NCBI RefSeq assembly: GCF_001039355.2
Contig: NW_019775524.1
Location: forward strand, 686,481 to 750,480
Length of the DNA: 64,000 nt
Source of the DNA: Lingula anatina
Lineage: Eukaryota; Brachiopoda; Lingulata; Lingulida; Lingulidae
Direction: 5' to 3'
Shown here in pieces: positions 1 through 12,800 of this stretch (position 1 is its first letter; each line of letters begins with the position of its first letter). A program made the position numbers and the translations under genes. The notes beneath the pieces are model-generated. The model ran no database searches, was not told where the DNA came from, and worked only from the letters and a program-made list of their open reading frames with translations.

Positions 1-1316
1 GAAAAGCGAATGAAAAGATTTAAGAAGCCATCACTTAATGCGACACATAGCACAATGACCGTTAATATGACCATTAATTATGTTAAATTTTTATCACATT
101 GCATTCTCTCTCTATAATGACCTAGAAGAAAACCTAGGCAGTTGTACAGTTCTCATATACGAGATGAGGTTAAATATCATTAGATGAGGTTGAATATAAT
201 TTATACACAACACGTTGATTATTCGAGACTAAAATGGTTTCTTTTGTAAAGATTCTTAGCATAGATTGTACAGCGTACATATATATAAAGGCAGAAATAA
301 AACCGATTAAATATATATATCTGCACGTCCACTATACTGGGTAACGACAATGGATCATCATATTTGAAAGTCTGTCAAAATATTTCTGTGTTGTTTTACA
401 ATGGGAGGTGCTTTCATGTGAAAAGGGTGGATTTTTCTTCTTACAACAAACACTTTTGCGTTTTAATACATTGCTGTGTTTTTTAAACTTTTTAATTGTT
501 AGCCGAAAATGACACTAAAACAGCGCTTAAATCTGGGACACAGACATACCAGTCTGTTTTGCAGCTGTATATTATGGAAAAGAAAACTCTCAGAATAGTA
601 TTGTCATGTTTTTGGTCACCTCATGCTTCAATTCACTCACTAGAAAAAAACAAAAATTGCTTTTTGCTGTGCATTACCATCGTTTCCGTTTTCAACTTCA
701 TTACAAAGTATTACCTCCAATGCACATGAACTATACAAACCGTTCAACTTCGGGATATAACTACCTGAAATTCACCATGCTTTTCATAAAACAACAATGT
801 GTAAAGAAATTCTGAGCGAGTAATCACAGATGTTGTGACCCAATCCTGTCACGTTTCCTTCGGACACGCACGACAGCGAAACCACAGCTAGCGTGTACTT
901 TCGTTTCCCCATTCAGATTCGGCCCAGGGACTTAAGTGGAGATTTCCATTGACGCCATAATGACGCGGTCACATAAATATTAAATGAGATTCATTAAATT
1001 AGCTATATCCGGTTCCCACTTTTAGGAGTGTAACTCACGAATTCATGTCAATAATGTTTAATCGCCGATTCAGGATCGCAGCGTGCTTTCCCAGCTCTGT
1101 GAAGTTAGGTGTACTCTTTCCTGATAATGTTTGTGTGTGTTTAATGTTACATTTTCCAACATTCATGTATTTCCAAAAAGCAAAATACGATGCATAGTCT
1201 AAGCGGAAAGCATGCTCACAAGATGGGCGCCATGTTGAAATTTTGATGCCCATGTACCAATGTTGCTACCCAGAATCGTGGACGTGCATATGGAATAAAT
1301 TCCTTCGTGTTAATAC
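1..1316. other. No gene recognised (possibly intron or 3' region of the TNFR-like gene)
   Basis: I see no convincing exon on either strand. The short open frames here lack splice borders or family motifs. The last recognised exon of the neighbouring minus-strand gene ends at 1317 with one base of a split codon, so at least one more exon must lie at lower coordinates, here or outside the window. Confidence 0.4.
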
Positions 1317-2680
1317 CTGCTTGTTGCTGATCACAACACACATTATCATCTGTGGTACTTCCGGGAATTTTGATGCAACGGTTGAACATATAACATCTGA
1401 AAATAAGCATGTATGATGAAGCATACATGTATATAAGGAATGATATATCGCCGTAATATTATGTAAGTAAAGGCGATATTAAATAATTAATTACAATAGT
1501 GAGCATAATCAGAACAGCCTCTCCCTTCGCAATTTTGTATTGTTACATGTATCAGTTTCATTAAAATTTAAATTATTAATGTATATAATGAGTTTAATTC
1601 CCAATGAAACTATTGTTCTATGCAGATCGATCCAATTCCGTGGTGACTCTTGCTGAATGCAATCACGTATAATCACTAACTGCTTATTGTATTTTACTCA
1701 ACCTGGGAGGCGTGTCATTCAGTTATACTGATTGCATTCAGTGAGATTCCCCGCGGACTTGGATCGATCTACGTGGAACAATAGTTTCATTGAAAATGCG
1801 GCCTAAGAAATAAAAGAAGAAATATATATATATATATATATATGATGGAAACAGCCAAGGCATGCTGATATATCGGGTACATGTAGTAGAAAGGTGAAAA
1901 TACTATATCCTCTAAGACCCCATTCCCATAGATATTTAGATCGATTTATCCCCTGGGGAGTCTCACTAGATTGGTGTCAGCTTAACTGCAGTCTAAACGC
2001 GTGTCTCTCTCATGGATTTAGTCTGCATCATTATGTAAAGTTGTAAGTCCAGAAAAACATATTGGGGCACAAATAAAAGATATTTACTTACTTGGTGTGA
2101 GGACGACATTTTTCCAAATTGTCATATGTGTCGGAGAAATACCCATGATTGCATTCCGTGCACCCGCCTTACATATATGCAATGTGAAACAAACAGACGC
2201 ATCTGATGATTATTTCAATATCACAGCTTTATGGTTGATGAACTAGCAAACTCGGGTATCGCGACGCTTTTGATAACATGTCGAAACTCGAGGTATTATA
2301 TGCAGTAAGTATATAATTAGGGTTGGCGAATAGTTCGTCAATTTTGATAAAAAGATTTTTAAAGATTCATAACGGTATATACAGCCTGAAGGATGACCAA
2401 GGCCGACCGCCACTTATTACCTTTGTCATCTATTCCATATCCTGGGGGACACAGTTTATTCTTTTGACAAGAAGAGGAGTCTTCATCCCAAAAGCATCCT
2501 TGCTTGCACTCGCACTCCGCGTCCTCGGTTGAAGTCCCTTGATGGTTGTATTTTGTACACGAGCCATCGCATGATTTTCTGGAAATAGAAGGGGAACACT
2601 GATATTGTTCAATGCTAATCTTGAGCTAATTTGTGCCAACCACCTCTAAACTATCGGGTTAAAAATTCATTTGAATACGG

Positions 2681-2735
<55 letters not shown>

Positions 2736-5492
2736 CTTACAGAACCCNNNNNNNNNNNNNNNNNNNNNNNNNNNNNNNNNNNNNNNNNNNNNNNNNNNNN
2801 NNNNNNNNNNNNNNNNNNNNNNNNNNNTTTTTTTTATTTTTTTTTTATTTTATTTATTATTTTTTTTTTTTTTATTCCTTACAAAACCCCCCCCCCCCCC
2901 CCCCCCCATATATACAGACTTGACATTTAATATGGAATATTTCAGTTTCAAAGGTATACCTAGGTAAAAATGCGTTCTTTTTTTCAAAAAACTCAGATCT
3001 CACATAAGATAACGACTGGAGAAGTATAAAGTCAGGTGTGTGGCTACCAATTAACTGACTACCAAGTCTGTTGCACTGCTGCATTGTTTAATATGCAGTG
3101 ATTTAATTGGCTGGTGCTCCTTCGGGCTGGTCAAATCTTGGCTTTGATGAAGCATGGTTCTGTCAAAAAAGTACCCATGTGTCTGCAACTACTGTATCAA
3201 AGAATTTGAAATTTTGCGTGCAAGCGGTCTGTTTTGCAGTGCGTAAAATGACTTAAGCAGTGTTTTATAAAATTGTTAAGCTGTGCCAGAATGGCAGACA
3301 TTGCCAGACAGATTATTGTGTCAAACGAAATGGTCTGCACAGTTTTATGGAGATATACCCAGACTGATGTACCTACATAGAGGCCACGCCCAATGTATCG
3401 ACATCTTACCACCAGAGTACAGGTCTCACTGTCCTTCACAATATACTGCTGCAATTAAACCAAAACCACCCAGTCCGTTTTGAATGAGGGGCAAATTGTC
3501 ACCAAAACGCGTTTTTCAAGGCTCTTAGGGAACACCAAAATAGTTTCAGCAGGTTAGGATATCAGGCGATCTTTGAGGAAGCCACTGTCGACAGCAAAAC
3601 AGCGTAGTCTGTTTCTCTAATGAATTGGTGACCATGACCGTTTCTGGGTAAAATATTGAAACCGCGTGGCTGTCTTTATGGAGGTCAGATTTCACCCATA
3701 CCGCTAAACTGGTCAAAAAAGAGTTTTCAGAAATCCTGCTACGACAAGGCTTGCGCCACTTCTTAAGTGACTAGGGTCATTGACAGGTTCACTATTTGGA
3801 GTGGATACCACATTGGTGCCAAAACACTAATGGAAGTCATTAATGAAAACCTGAACCAGATCAAATAAAGGAATACTCTGGGAACCACTTGACCATCATT
3901 TGATAGGGGCCACCTTCGGACCTCGGTTCCTGGTAATGGTTGTCTGTAGGACTAACATTACTTGGGAATAGTAGTCCTACAGGGACTTAGGTTCCTGGCT
4001 TATAATTAGAGTAGGTAGGACTTGTATTACTGTCGGACTTTTATTCCTGTTACAAGAGCAAATTTCCATCGAGTTTGAGTTTTTTTTAAATTTCAGCGAG
4101 TGTAAACCGAAAAATAAATCTAAGAACGGAGATCCCGCGTTTTGTTTAAAGTAATTTTTCTCTTAGGAATAAGGTTTTGAAAAATAGAGAGAGGGAGAGA
4201 AAATAAGAATTTCGACGAAAAACACAAAAGGTCCACTGTACATATACCTCGAAGGATAAAAAAGGGATGCCTTTGGATGGTGCCTTTTTTTGTTAAAAAA
4301 ATATCGGGCAAACCAGGATCATACATATTATGCAATATTATTATATATTATGCATTAACACGTCAAAATGTGCGTTTACTAGATGAAAAATACACATAAA
4401 AAAATTAATTGCTTTTGTTTCTTCATTAATATGCATATAAACTGCCTATCGGAAAACATTGTAAAATAAAAAGATAAAATGTTATATAAATAGAATAAAG
4501 CAAACGTTTATTATATCTTTAAAACTCATATGTCTGTATATCTATTTATTGATGTCATTTTTTGGTGTAAACTACTTATATAGGACATGCGTTACTAAAA
4601 TGTTAGGAACGCACGTCCCATTAGGACGTGTATTACTACACGTAGGACTTGCATTACTTGGGAGCCTTCGTCCTACGGACATTGAATCCTAGTAAACATA
4701 TGTCCTAGGACTTCCATTCCTAGCAATGCATGCCCTAGGACTTGCATTCCCAGGACTTATTGTCCGGGCGGACTTGCTTTACTAGGGCGTGCACTCCTGC
4801 CACACGGTTCACACAGAGCGATTTTAAGAGCAGATTACTTACAGAACCAAGGTAATGAGCAGCTACATTGGTCATCAAAATCGCCATATTTGAACCACAA
4901 AGACAATATGTAGGTAGGTCAATACTCGCTGTTTCAACGGCCTGCATGTCTTGCAATAAAACTGAACCAAATTGGACAAGTTTTAACCGTTGCCTGGAAT
5001 TTTATTCCAGATTATACTTTAAAAACCTATCCTAAGGAATGCCTTGCCGCTTGAAAGCTCTGGTAGCAGCCAGATGAGGTCCTGCGTAACAGCGACCATT
5101 GCTGTGACTAGACACTGATATGAGGGGTCTTTGCTGGGTGTAACTCCTTTAAAGACGATAATTTGGAAAATATGGAGATCCAAAATATCGCTTTCAATGG
5201 TTGTCGTACGACTTAAACTGGGCAATGTATTTTTGTTTGCTTCACTGGCGAATTCAGTTAAAGAACTGATGTCACAATGGCATCGTACAGATTATCAGAA
5301 GATTTCAATACACGATTTTAATACTTATTTTTATTTATCAGTCAGCAAAATAGGAAAACAAACTGATGAATTATGATTCAGCAAAAATATTCCATATTAA
5401 ATGTCAAGTCTGTATATATAAATTTATACTGGTGTGACCTTTTTTCAATCTTTGTATTATGTGAGCAAAACTGATAATAAATCAATTAACAG

Positions 5493-5534
<42 letters not shown>

Positions 5535-6679
5535 GAATGAATGATCTGGAAAACGCGTAAATTAGAAAAACAATCCTTTGCACGGCTCCCCCAAAGCAGA
5601 CCCCAAAACCGTCCCCTTCACGATGGGTCTCGTGGTGGAAGATAACTATTATAAACCACAGCAATTCAAAGAACTAAATCTTTACAGACCTCTTAACTTC
5701 GAAACACGGACCCGCTTTACCCTACCTGCCGTTTTTTTTTTTTTTTTTTTCATAGTATGTAGTTCAGCCTACAGTTGCTAAATGATAAACCTACTTTTTG
5801 ATGCACTTGGTGCCCAGCAGGTTGTATCTGGGTTGAAATGTCCCTGGGAGACAGGGACAACATGCAGTGGACTGGGGGTTGTCAGACCTACATGGTTCGG
5901 CATAATGTCCTGTAAAAAATGGCCGGGAAACAAGTTTAGGATTCATCCATTTTCTTGTCATAATTTTCAGAAATCTACGAAGCGTAGTCTTTTTCCAGAT
6001 CCCCATTTTTCAGAGCGTAGAGGACTAAAAGCTAAAAATGGAGAACTTCGACAGCATTTTGAATTTTCATTGTTATTAAGTTTCAAAATTATACAGAGGG
6101 CTTATGTAGACTTGTGAAAAAGATCATACTAACACATTAATGCAAAGTGCAAGTTCACGTTTGTCAATATTTGCAGAGCAAAATAGAATCAATTGATCTT
6201 CAAGGTCAACCTCAGATTAATCAATGTAGCGTCTTTTCATGGACAAAAATTGACCTCTTTTGACAAATTACCTCAGATTAATCAATGTAGCGTCTTTTCA
6301 TGGACAAAAATTGACCTCTTTTGACAAATTACTCTAGATGCAGGATTATTAAACTATATTGTTTAGGTCCTATTATGTATTATATATACACTTGCAAACA
6401 ACACTTTGCTCGCTGGTTTATTAATTACGTCATTAAATGAGGTTGCTAAAGACCATAACTTTGGTTGGGACAACCTTGTACAATGTACGCACCAGGTGGA
6501 CATATACGTTGCCTGCAACTGACTGCTTCTCCTGTTGAGTTCAAGGCAACGGCATAATCAGCCGAGATGGAGCGGCACAGGTTCAGATTTGCTCCATCCA
6601 TCGTCGACATTAGTGACAAAAATTCCAGTAGGAAGAAAAACACTGAAGACCGGGATGCTTTATTAGCAGTCATAACTAC
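1317..6679 (-). CDS. TNF-receptor-superfamily-like cysteine-rich protein (3' incomplete)
   Basis: Five minus-strand exons join in phase. E1 is 6679-6475 (acceptor at 6680, ATG at 6673, then hydrophobic VFFFLLEFLSLMS as a likely signal peptide). E2 is 5909-5795, E3 2578-2421, E4 2167-2092 and E5 1396-1317. Each has AG before and GT after, and phases run 1, 2, 1, 2, 1. The protein (about 209 residues so far) has TNFR-type cysteine-rich repeats: CRQRICPPGAYIVQG, then CCPCLPGTFQP, KSCDGSC, ECECKQGCFWDEDSSSC, NKLCPPGYG, GCTECNHGYFSD, EKCRPHTKC and RCIKIPGSTTDDNVCC. Family knowledge: such ectodomains bind TNF-like ligands at the cell surface. No transmembrane or death-domain exon was found, so it could be a membrane receptor or a soluble decoy. 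E1 uses a weak donor (GTTGTC). The large intron 2579-5794 contains an assembly gap, so an extra exon cannot be excluded. Confidence 0.72.
1598..1803. mobile_element. 206-bp MITE, TAA target duplication (Harbinger-like)
   Basis: The ends are inverted: AATGAAACTATTGTTC on the left pairs with GAACAATAGTTTCATT on the right, and TAA flanks both sides. It carries subterminal GATCGAT blocks like the copies at 6929, 20960 and 48598. There is no coding capacity. TAA/TTA duplications are typical of PIF/Harbinger elements; the assignment is inferred. Confidence 0.65.
1916..1990. mobile_element. Truncated end of the same MITE family
   Basis: It starts after TAA with GACCCCATTCCCATAGAT, followed by TAGATCGAT and CTGGGGAGTCTCACTAGAT, which match one end of the copies at 6929 and 20960. 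The other end is missing. Confidence 0.6.
2748..2827. other. Assembly gap (80 N)
   Basis: A run of N between a (TA)n microsatellite and a poly-T/poly-C tract. Confidence 0.99.
4580..4800. repeat. Degenerate array of TAGGACTTGCATTCCTAG-like units
   Basis: Variants of GTAGGACTTGCATTACT and CCTAGGACTTCCATTCC recur about every 20-35 bp in both orientations. A weaker set lies at 3905-4050 and a related one at 20755-20925. This looks like a dispersed repeat with internally repeated units. Confidence 0.5.
6210..6331. repeat. Perfect 61-bp tandem duplication
   Basis: The 61-bp segment starting CCTCAGATTAATCAATGTAG at 6210 is repeated without visible change at 6271. It lies in an intron of the TNFR-like gene. 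Confidence 0.95.
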
Positions 6680-6802
6680 CTGAAGTAGAAAATAGCAGAA
6701 ATCGAAGGAATAATAATAACTTAGTCAACATGCAGACTTGTCGTTAAGTTAGCTCTGTAAGATGTATGATATACCCCCTCCCCCTGCTGAGTCTTTGTTT
6801 CC

Positions 6803-6863
<61 letters not shown>

Positions 6864-6928
6864 GACCGATTAAATGACGCAGTGAGCGGGCACTTTTCAT
6901 TTGAAAGAGAAAAAGGGGTTTTCACTAA

Positions 6929-7124
6929 AACCCCATTCCCAGAGATTAGATCGATCCAAACTAGATCACGCTAAATAGCTGTCAGCCGAGCGGGCACGAA
7001 AGTTAATTACCCCCTTACAGCTTGTAGTAGGCGGGACGGACATTTAAGCCGGATTATCTGACAGTAATCTAGTGAGACTCCCCGCGGGGATAGCTCCACC
7101 TAAATGTCTGTGAATACGCCCTTT
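6929..7124. mobile_element. 196-bp Harbinger-like MITE, TAA duplication
   Basis: TAA at 6926-6928 and 7125-7127 flanks an element starting ACCCCATTCCCAGAG with internal AGATCGATCC. Its interior (CGGGCACGAAAGTTAATTAC, then AGGCGGGACGGACATTTAAG) matches the reverse complement of the copy at 20960-21159. Confidence 0.75.
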
Positions 7125-7768
7125 TAAGTATCCGCTTGTGTGCCTTGGAAAATGTAAAGAAAGTTTTGTACATTTTACAAATCTACAAATGTATAAGATA
7201 ATCAGAACACTAATCTACTGGTCTCAGTAAAGCGGTCTACAATTTGTTATTCAGATACAATATGGCGAACCTATTTACTGCCTTATTTCCAAAGTCGCCA
7301 TTTTATTCAGTGCAAACTATTTCATTGTTCACCATCTTTTTGTGCAGTGAATTAACTGAAGGCAAACTTACCTGTTCAGAGGATGCCTTAAGTCGATCAA
7401 CCTTCGCAAAAACTACTTTCAAATATACAAATACAAATTGGACTTTGGAGCGTATCGATTTATAACCTAACTTTATATAAAATGGTGTCTGGTTGTTTTG
7501 CATCCGGGCCATTTTCTTTTGTGTTTCATTTCAAACATGAATAAGTCCGCTATTGTTCGTCTGTAAGTGACGCTTATGTGTGGCTCGTGCGTGAGTGAAA
7601 AGCCTGTAGTGAAAATTTTTATTTAATGCCTGTAGTGTGTCGAACCAACGCTTTATAACCACATTAAGATTTAAAAAAAGATGCAAATCAGATGGAATAC
7701 AATTTTAAAAATAAAAAAAAGAAGTTAAGAACCCCACATCACTTTTCGACACATTGATGAAACATTAA

Positions 7769-8114
7769 GGGGATAATAACTCTTCGTATAAGGTCTATAT
7801 TTCACAATAAAAACAATGTGAATAACTCATAGAAATATAATATAGTCCTATTGTTTTACGACAAAAAAAAACAGCAGTAATAGCTATTATTCTGATATCT
7901 GAGCTTGTCTTTAGACCACGTGACCTCCATTGATGGCTATACTCTGTTATAATCTCTTAAGAGATTTTCACAAAAAAAAAAACTTTTTAGAAAAAAAAGG
8001 GACTAACTTTGAATGTAAAAATGGATTCATTAACCTTTGGTAAGTATGGGAAATCTTTTGTTTACTCCAGGAAAATTCATTTTTTGTCCAAAACGAAGAG
8101 TAATTATTATCACT
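7769..8114. mobile_element. 346-bp TTAA-flanked MITE (piggyBac-like), copy 1
   Basis: TTAA lies at 7765-7768 and 8115-8118. The ends are imperfect inverted repeats (GGGGATAATAACTCTTCGTA on the left, CGAAGAGTAATTATTATCAC on the right). The same element occurs at 27813-28149 and 33221-33556. TTAA is the target of piggyBac transposons; no transposase is present. Confidence 0.7.
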
Positions 8115-8159
8115 TTAAGAAAAATGCCAATATTTTTTAAAGGGAAGAGATTTTGCACT

Positions 8160-8586
8160 GGCCTTGTTTGGAATACTTAGCTATCGAAAAGGAAAAATCC
8201 AGTCTTTTAAAAATTCAGCTGAACGTCTCCTCTGTAAAACTCACAAGTCTGAACACATATATTACCCGGTAGCCTACACATGTTCTACATGATCTACATT
8301 GGTTACCTCATAGAAGTAGAGTTTTCTCTACTTCTTTGGTTACCTGTAGCTCAAAGGATAGTTTTAAAATATTACTTATGACTTTTAAATATTGAAGGGA
8401 CGATTGTCCATTTTACCTGAAAAACTTAATACAATCCAGTGGTCAATTCAACTAATGCAAAAAGATATAAAATTAAAAGACACATTAACACATGGTGGTA
8501 GGAATTTGCACCCTGAGCTTCAGAAACATTAACTTACTTTTAAACTACAACATATATCTCTTGCCGTGGTAAGTTAGGCCTACTAA

Positions 8587-8621
<35 letters not shown>

Positions 8622-8625
8622 ATAT
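8160..8625 (+). mobile_element. Fossil 3' end of a non-LTR retrotransposon (CR1/L2-like)
   Basis: Conceptual translation with stops and frameshifts gives NSAERLLCKTHKSEHI near 8212, then the remains of a LHWLP-type block, then ILLMTFKYLKG. This is the usual order at the C-terminus of CR1/L2-type reverse transcriptases. It ends in an (AATA)n tail at about 8584-8622, as expected for a LINE 3' end. It is inactive. Confidence 0.6.
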
Positions 8626-9249
8626 AATCGGTTGGGTATTTTTAATCGAATTTCATAAAATCGCCATAAAAGAAGGTCATCTTGTGAAACAGAATCTCAA
8701 AACATGACATACCTATTTTTTATATATCAAGCTACATCCTCCGGTTGTTCGTTTGTAAATCTAATTTGTGAAATTCCCAGAATCAGGTCAAAACGCTTCT
8801 GCTCAGCCGAGCGAGTGTGCCCTCTCTCCTGATTGTGTTTGCAAACCTCTCACAATCACAAAACCAAAAATCGGGGCTAAAAGTAATGCTAGCTAACATT
8901 CGACGGAACTTTTTTACCCGAGAATTGAAATTAAATATATGAAGACAAGCTATATTTTTCAGTGCATTTTTTTTCCATTTTTAGATCTACAATGTGGAAA
9001 TCAGTAACGTGAGTGATTAAAGTACTTTTAAATAGCGGCTGCTCTCCTCTTTATCAACAGCGCCATCTATGCACTATTTCACGCCAGTGGAGGCGGCCAT
9101 ATTGCAACGATTGAAACACGCACCTGTTGTTAAGTTGGTGGAAATGATTCATACAATACTGTCCAGTCGTTTATAACTACATCTAGATATTTTGAGAAAA
9201 AACTCGTATCCGGGAGTATTCGAGGTACCCAGGCATATATGAAACTTAC

Positions 9250-9330
9250 AGCTGGGTCGTTGAAAGCTCGTACAACTTATACCGGCTTCACGTGTTGAAA
9301 GAGGAACTGTTGTTGAGATTAATACAACAG
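9250..9330 (+). other. CDK11: Probable 5'UTR exon of CDK11
   Basis: The sequence ends ACAACAG at 9330 followed by GTAAGT, a strong donor. The matching acceptor is TTTCAG at 9826, 17 bases before the CDK11 ATG. The transcription start is not visible; the exon's left border is a guess. Confidence 0.5.
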
Positions 9331-9497
9331 GTAAGTAATATGAAGTTCAGATATGTATGCTTTTGTTATACCTTATTTTGGGGGGGGTACCTTAAAAGCT
9401 AAGGAGAAGTGGGGTATAGCTGTTCCACCTCTTCTTGCCTCAGTTTTGACCTTATATGAAATTACTTCTCTTAGCTACATGTAGGACCTCATTCCAC

Positions 9498-9602
9498 ATA
9501 GCACGAAAATCCATGCGTTAGCACTCCTATTGACGTTTCTGATATTTTTGTACATATCAGAATCGTCAATAGGAGTGCTAACACATGAATTTTCATGCTA
9601 CA
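9498..9602. repeat. Long imperfect hairpin in the 5'UTR intron of CDK11
   Basis: GTTAGCACTCCTATTGACG at 9518 pairs with CGTCAATAGGAGTGCTAAC at 9563. The outer arms (GCACGAAAATCCATG and CATGAATTTTCATGC) also pair, around a loop near 9545-9552. It is either a fold-back MITE or a pre-miRNA-like hairpin. Confidence 0.7.
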
Positions 9603-9843
9603 TTCCTCCTTGTGTTGCAAACTCATGGGGCTTTTAATATAAGTGACCATAAAGGAAGAGGAGGGGTCGAGGGTATAAGACTTTACCCACAGCTTGTAAT
9701 CAAAAAGAAATTATATAATAAAAATGAAAATAATTTTTTTAAAAATTAGGCAATTGTGCCCCTCCTCCTTTCCCGTTACCCCATATACTGTAGTTAGACC
9801 TGCCATTGATGAAGAACTGCTTTCAGGTTTTCTCTGACATAAA

Positions 9844-12800
9844 ATGTCTGACTCGGAGCAGGAGCAAGGAGAGTTGTCTGCATCCCCAGACAACAGTCCT
9901 AACAGGCGTGTGGTGATACAGGATGAGGAGTCCGCCATTTCCCAGCATTCCTCAGCCTCTGCTGGCAGTGACAGGGAAGACACAAGGAAGGAGGGCAGCA
10001 TAGAGAAAGAAGAGAGGTACGGAGTGAAAAATAATAAGTGGGGAGTGAGTGATGGTTGAAGAAGGGCAGAGAATATTAGAGATTGAGGGGGTAATGTGAG
10101 TGTGCATGTGTGTGTGTGTGAGAGAGAGAAATAGGAAAAGAGAGAAAAAAGCTTTCAGGAATGAGGGTAAGAAGAATGACTAAAGGACAAGTAAAGGAGA
10201 GTGAGTGAGATAAAGAAAAAAAAGCAGAAAAGACAGACAGATGTAGCAACATGTATTTCAAATACCCAAGTGATAACACTTAAGAGAAGGTAATGTAAGA
10301 TACTGAAGCATTTTCCTTTACTTTTCAGACACGAGGAGCAGGAATCTCTTGACATTAAACCCCCACAGTCTCAGGCAGGCAAGAAAGACAAACACAAACA
10401 TAAACGTAAACACAGAGAAGACAGAGACAGAGGCAAGGACTACAGTAAGTAAACATAAATATAGTAAAGCAAAGAGAAGACAGAGGCAGACTACATTACT
10501 TCAGAGCTAGAACAGTTTTCGCCCTGTTTCTCTTAATGAGACTGCAAAAGGATTTGCCATATGTTAACAGAAATATTGAAAGCCAATTTTCAGTCTTTTT
10601 ACCATATTTATTTAATTTGAAATTTTTCAGTTTGATTTACTTTGTCATTTAGTTTTTTATTTTTGTTCATATATTTTCCTATGTTTTTATCTTTTGGTGA
10701 AACAATGTATATTTCTTGCTTCTTCAAGGAAAGAGAGGCAGAGAGGGAGAGAAGGAGCGTGGAGAGAGAGGTAGGGAGGGAGAGAAGGAACGAGGGGAAA
10801 GAGGACGGGAGCAGAGGCAGGAGAAAGGCCCGGACCAGAGAGAGAGGGAACGCATGAGGATCAAAGAGGAAAATATCAGGAGGGAGGAGTCTAAACGGGA
10901 AAGGTCAGTCGGTGGATGATATACATAATTAGGAATTAATTTTTGGGAAAAAAACTTAATAGATAACTAAATTGTTTATATATATCAAATACAGTAGGGA
11001 CTATTATTTACAATTCTGTAATAATGATAATGTCTGTTTTGAGAAATGATGACAAGATTTCAACCTTATATGTGTTCATGTGTCAATTTGGAAACAAGAA
11101 TACATAGTTTAATTAGTTCTGTCATTAAGTCAACATTATCATTTGACATAAATTGCATAAACTTACTTAGATTTGGCCCTCAAACTCTCTTATCTGTAAT
11201 CGTCAGACACATTAAAAAAAATACAAAGTTTTCAAAAAAAAAATTTTATTCATTAAAATGCAGTTTTCTCTTTGTACCCCCAGGGAGAGGTTGGAAAACA
11301 TGGAGCGAGAAAAGCGACGTGAACGTGACATGAAGGAGAGGATGGCCAGGGAGAGAGAGCGAGATCTAGAACGCAGGCACAGAAAGGGGGAGCCACGATC
11401 AAGAAAAGCAGGCGAAGGTTACTTTTGTATATATATATAAATAAAGCTTTGTGTTTCTGACCTCGGTCATTGACAACATGATTTTTATCCAAATTTCCAG
11501 AAATTTTTAATCAAACAGAAGACAACTTAGGAAAAAAGAAGTGGTATTTGTATTTTGCATTATCTCATTCAGATTAAAGTATGTAGGGAATTTGGATAAA
11601 GCGTTCTCTCCCAGCTTATTGCACCCAGCTCCATGTTTCATTCAACACCTTAATGAAAGGAATTGTAATTACCCTGTCAATTTATTTCAGATTCAAGTGA
11701 GCGCAGACGAGAAGAGAGGAGGTCAGACAAATCACGCCCTGATCGCAGTCGCAGCAGACACACAGACAGACAGGACAGAGAGGACAGTCGCACGCGGGGT
11801 AGTAACCAGCGCGGGAACACGAGGGAAGAGGGTGGGTATACTGAAGTGTGCCTTGGCTCTTGCAACACCCTTAATGTGTTAAAACTTATCTTACAAAGTT
11901 ACCCTTATTGAAAAACAGCCCAGTTGTGAACTTAAAAGATTATGGCAATAATTTATGTTTAAAGTTGTGTGGGGTTATAAGGTTTATTACAATTTATAAA
12001 GACTTTAAAAACTGTATATCATATACAGTACTATATGTAAGTCAATACCTTAAAATGTATTGCAGCACATTCTTAATATACTTCTAAATGATCTTATACT
12101 GTAGGGTACCTTAACACCTTATGTAGAACTTTGTTCAATTAAGAACCATCTATGAATTTAAATTATCAACTTATGCCTAAGATCATTTTTAAATCTAATT
12201 TGTATGTTAAAAGATTAAGGGTAAAAAATTACAAAGTTGGCTTCACATTCCAGAAAAGCGGCCATCCCCAATCCTGCCACCAGAGGTCACCCCTGAGCAC
12301 GCTGAGGAGGCAATGGAAACACAAGAGGTTACAAACGACAGGCAGTCACCAGAATCCAGCGAAGAGTCTGAAAAAGAGGCCACAGAGCAAAGTGAAAGCG
12401 AGGCAGAGGAGCAACAAGTCGCAGAGGAGAGCGGGAGCGGTGAGTCGGAGTCCGAGTCTGGTAGTAGCAGCAGTGGAGAATCTGAAGACAGTGACTCTGC
12501 AGAGGAGGAGGAGGAGGAACAGAAACCTAAGCCAGGTGTGCATATCCAACATTATTGTCAAACACTGGAATAGAATTTTTCTCTGGTTGCAGTATTTGCT
12601 GGAATGTTGGTCAAATTTAAGAAAATATACTTACTTAATTTATTTGAATATCAGTTAATTTTTGCAAATTCATTTGAATACTAATTCATTTTTCGGTTTG
12701 TCACCTTTCTTGTGTAATTTTCTATCAGCATTGTCAAATGCAGTATGTGTTTCACAATTTTTAAACGGAAGTATGAAATTTGAAATGTTAATAAGTAAAT

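Larger units (their letters stand above)
2579..5794. other. Large intron of the TNFR-like gene, repeat-rich with assembly gap
   Basis: It contains a (TA)n run at 2685-2732, an 80-N gap at 2748-2827, poly-T and poly-C tracts at the gap edge, a degenerate TAGGAC-type array, and a (TAA)n run near 5492-5532. About 35 bp at 2908-2945 recurs inverted at 5387-5425, and ACTTACAGAACC occurs both beside the gap and at 4847. No reliable exon was identified. A possible minus-strand exon at 4852-4955 has a GTAAGT donor but does not fit the phases. Confidence 0.5.
6680..9250. other. Intergenic region between TNFR-like gene and CDK11
   Basis: It holds a poly-T run at 6804-6858, a Harbinger-like MITE, a TTAA-flanked MITE and a LINE fossil. 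The remainder shows no recognisable gene. The two genes are transcribed divergently from it. Confidence 0.6.

Noticed and set aside
4852-4955. Extra TNFR-like exon before a GTAAGT donor
   Set aside because: No cysteine-repeat pattern, and the phases do not fit E2 or E3.
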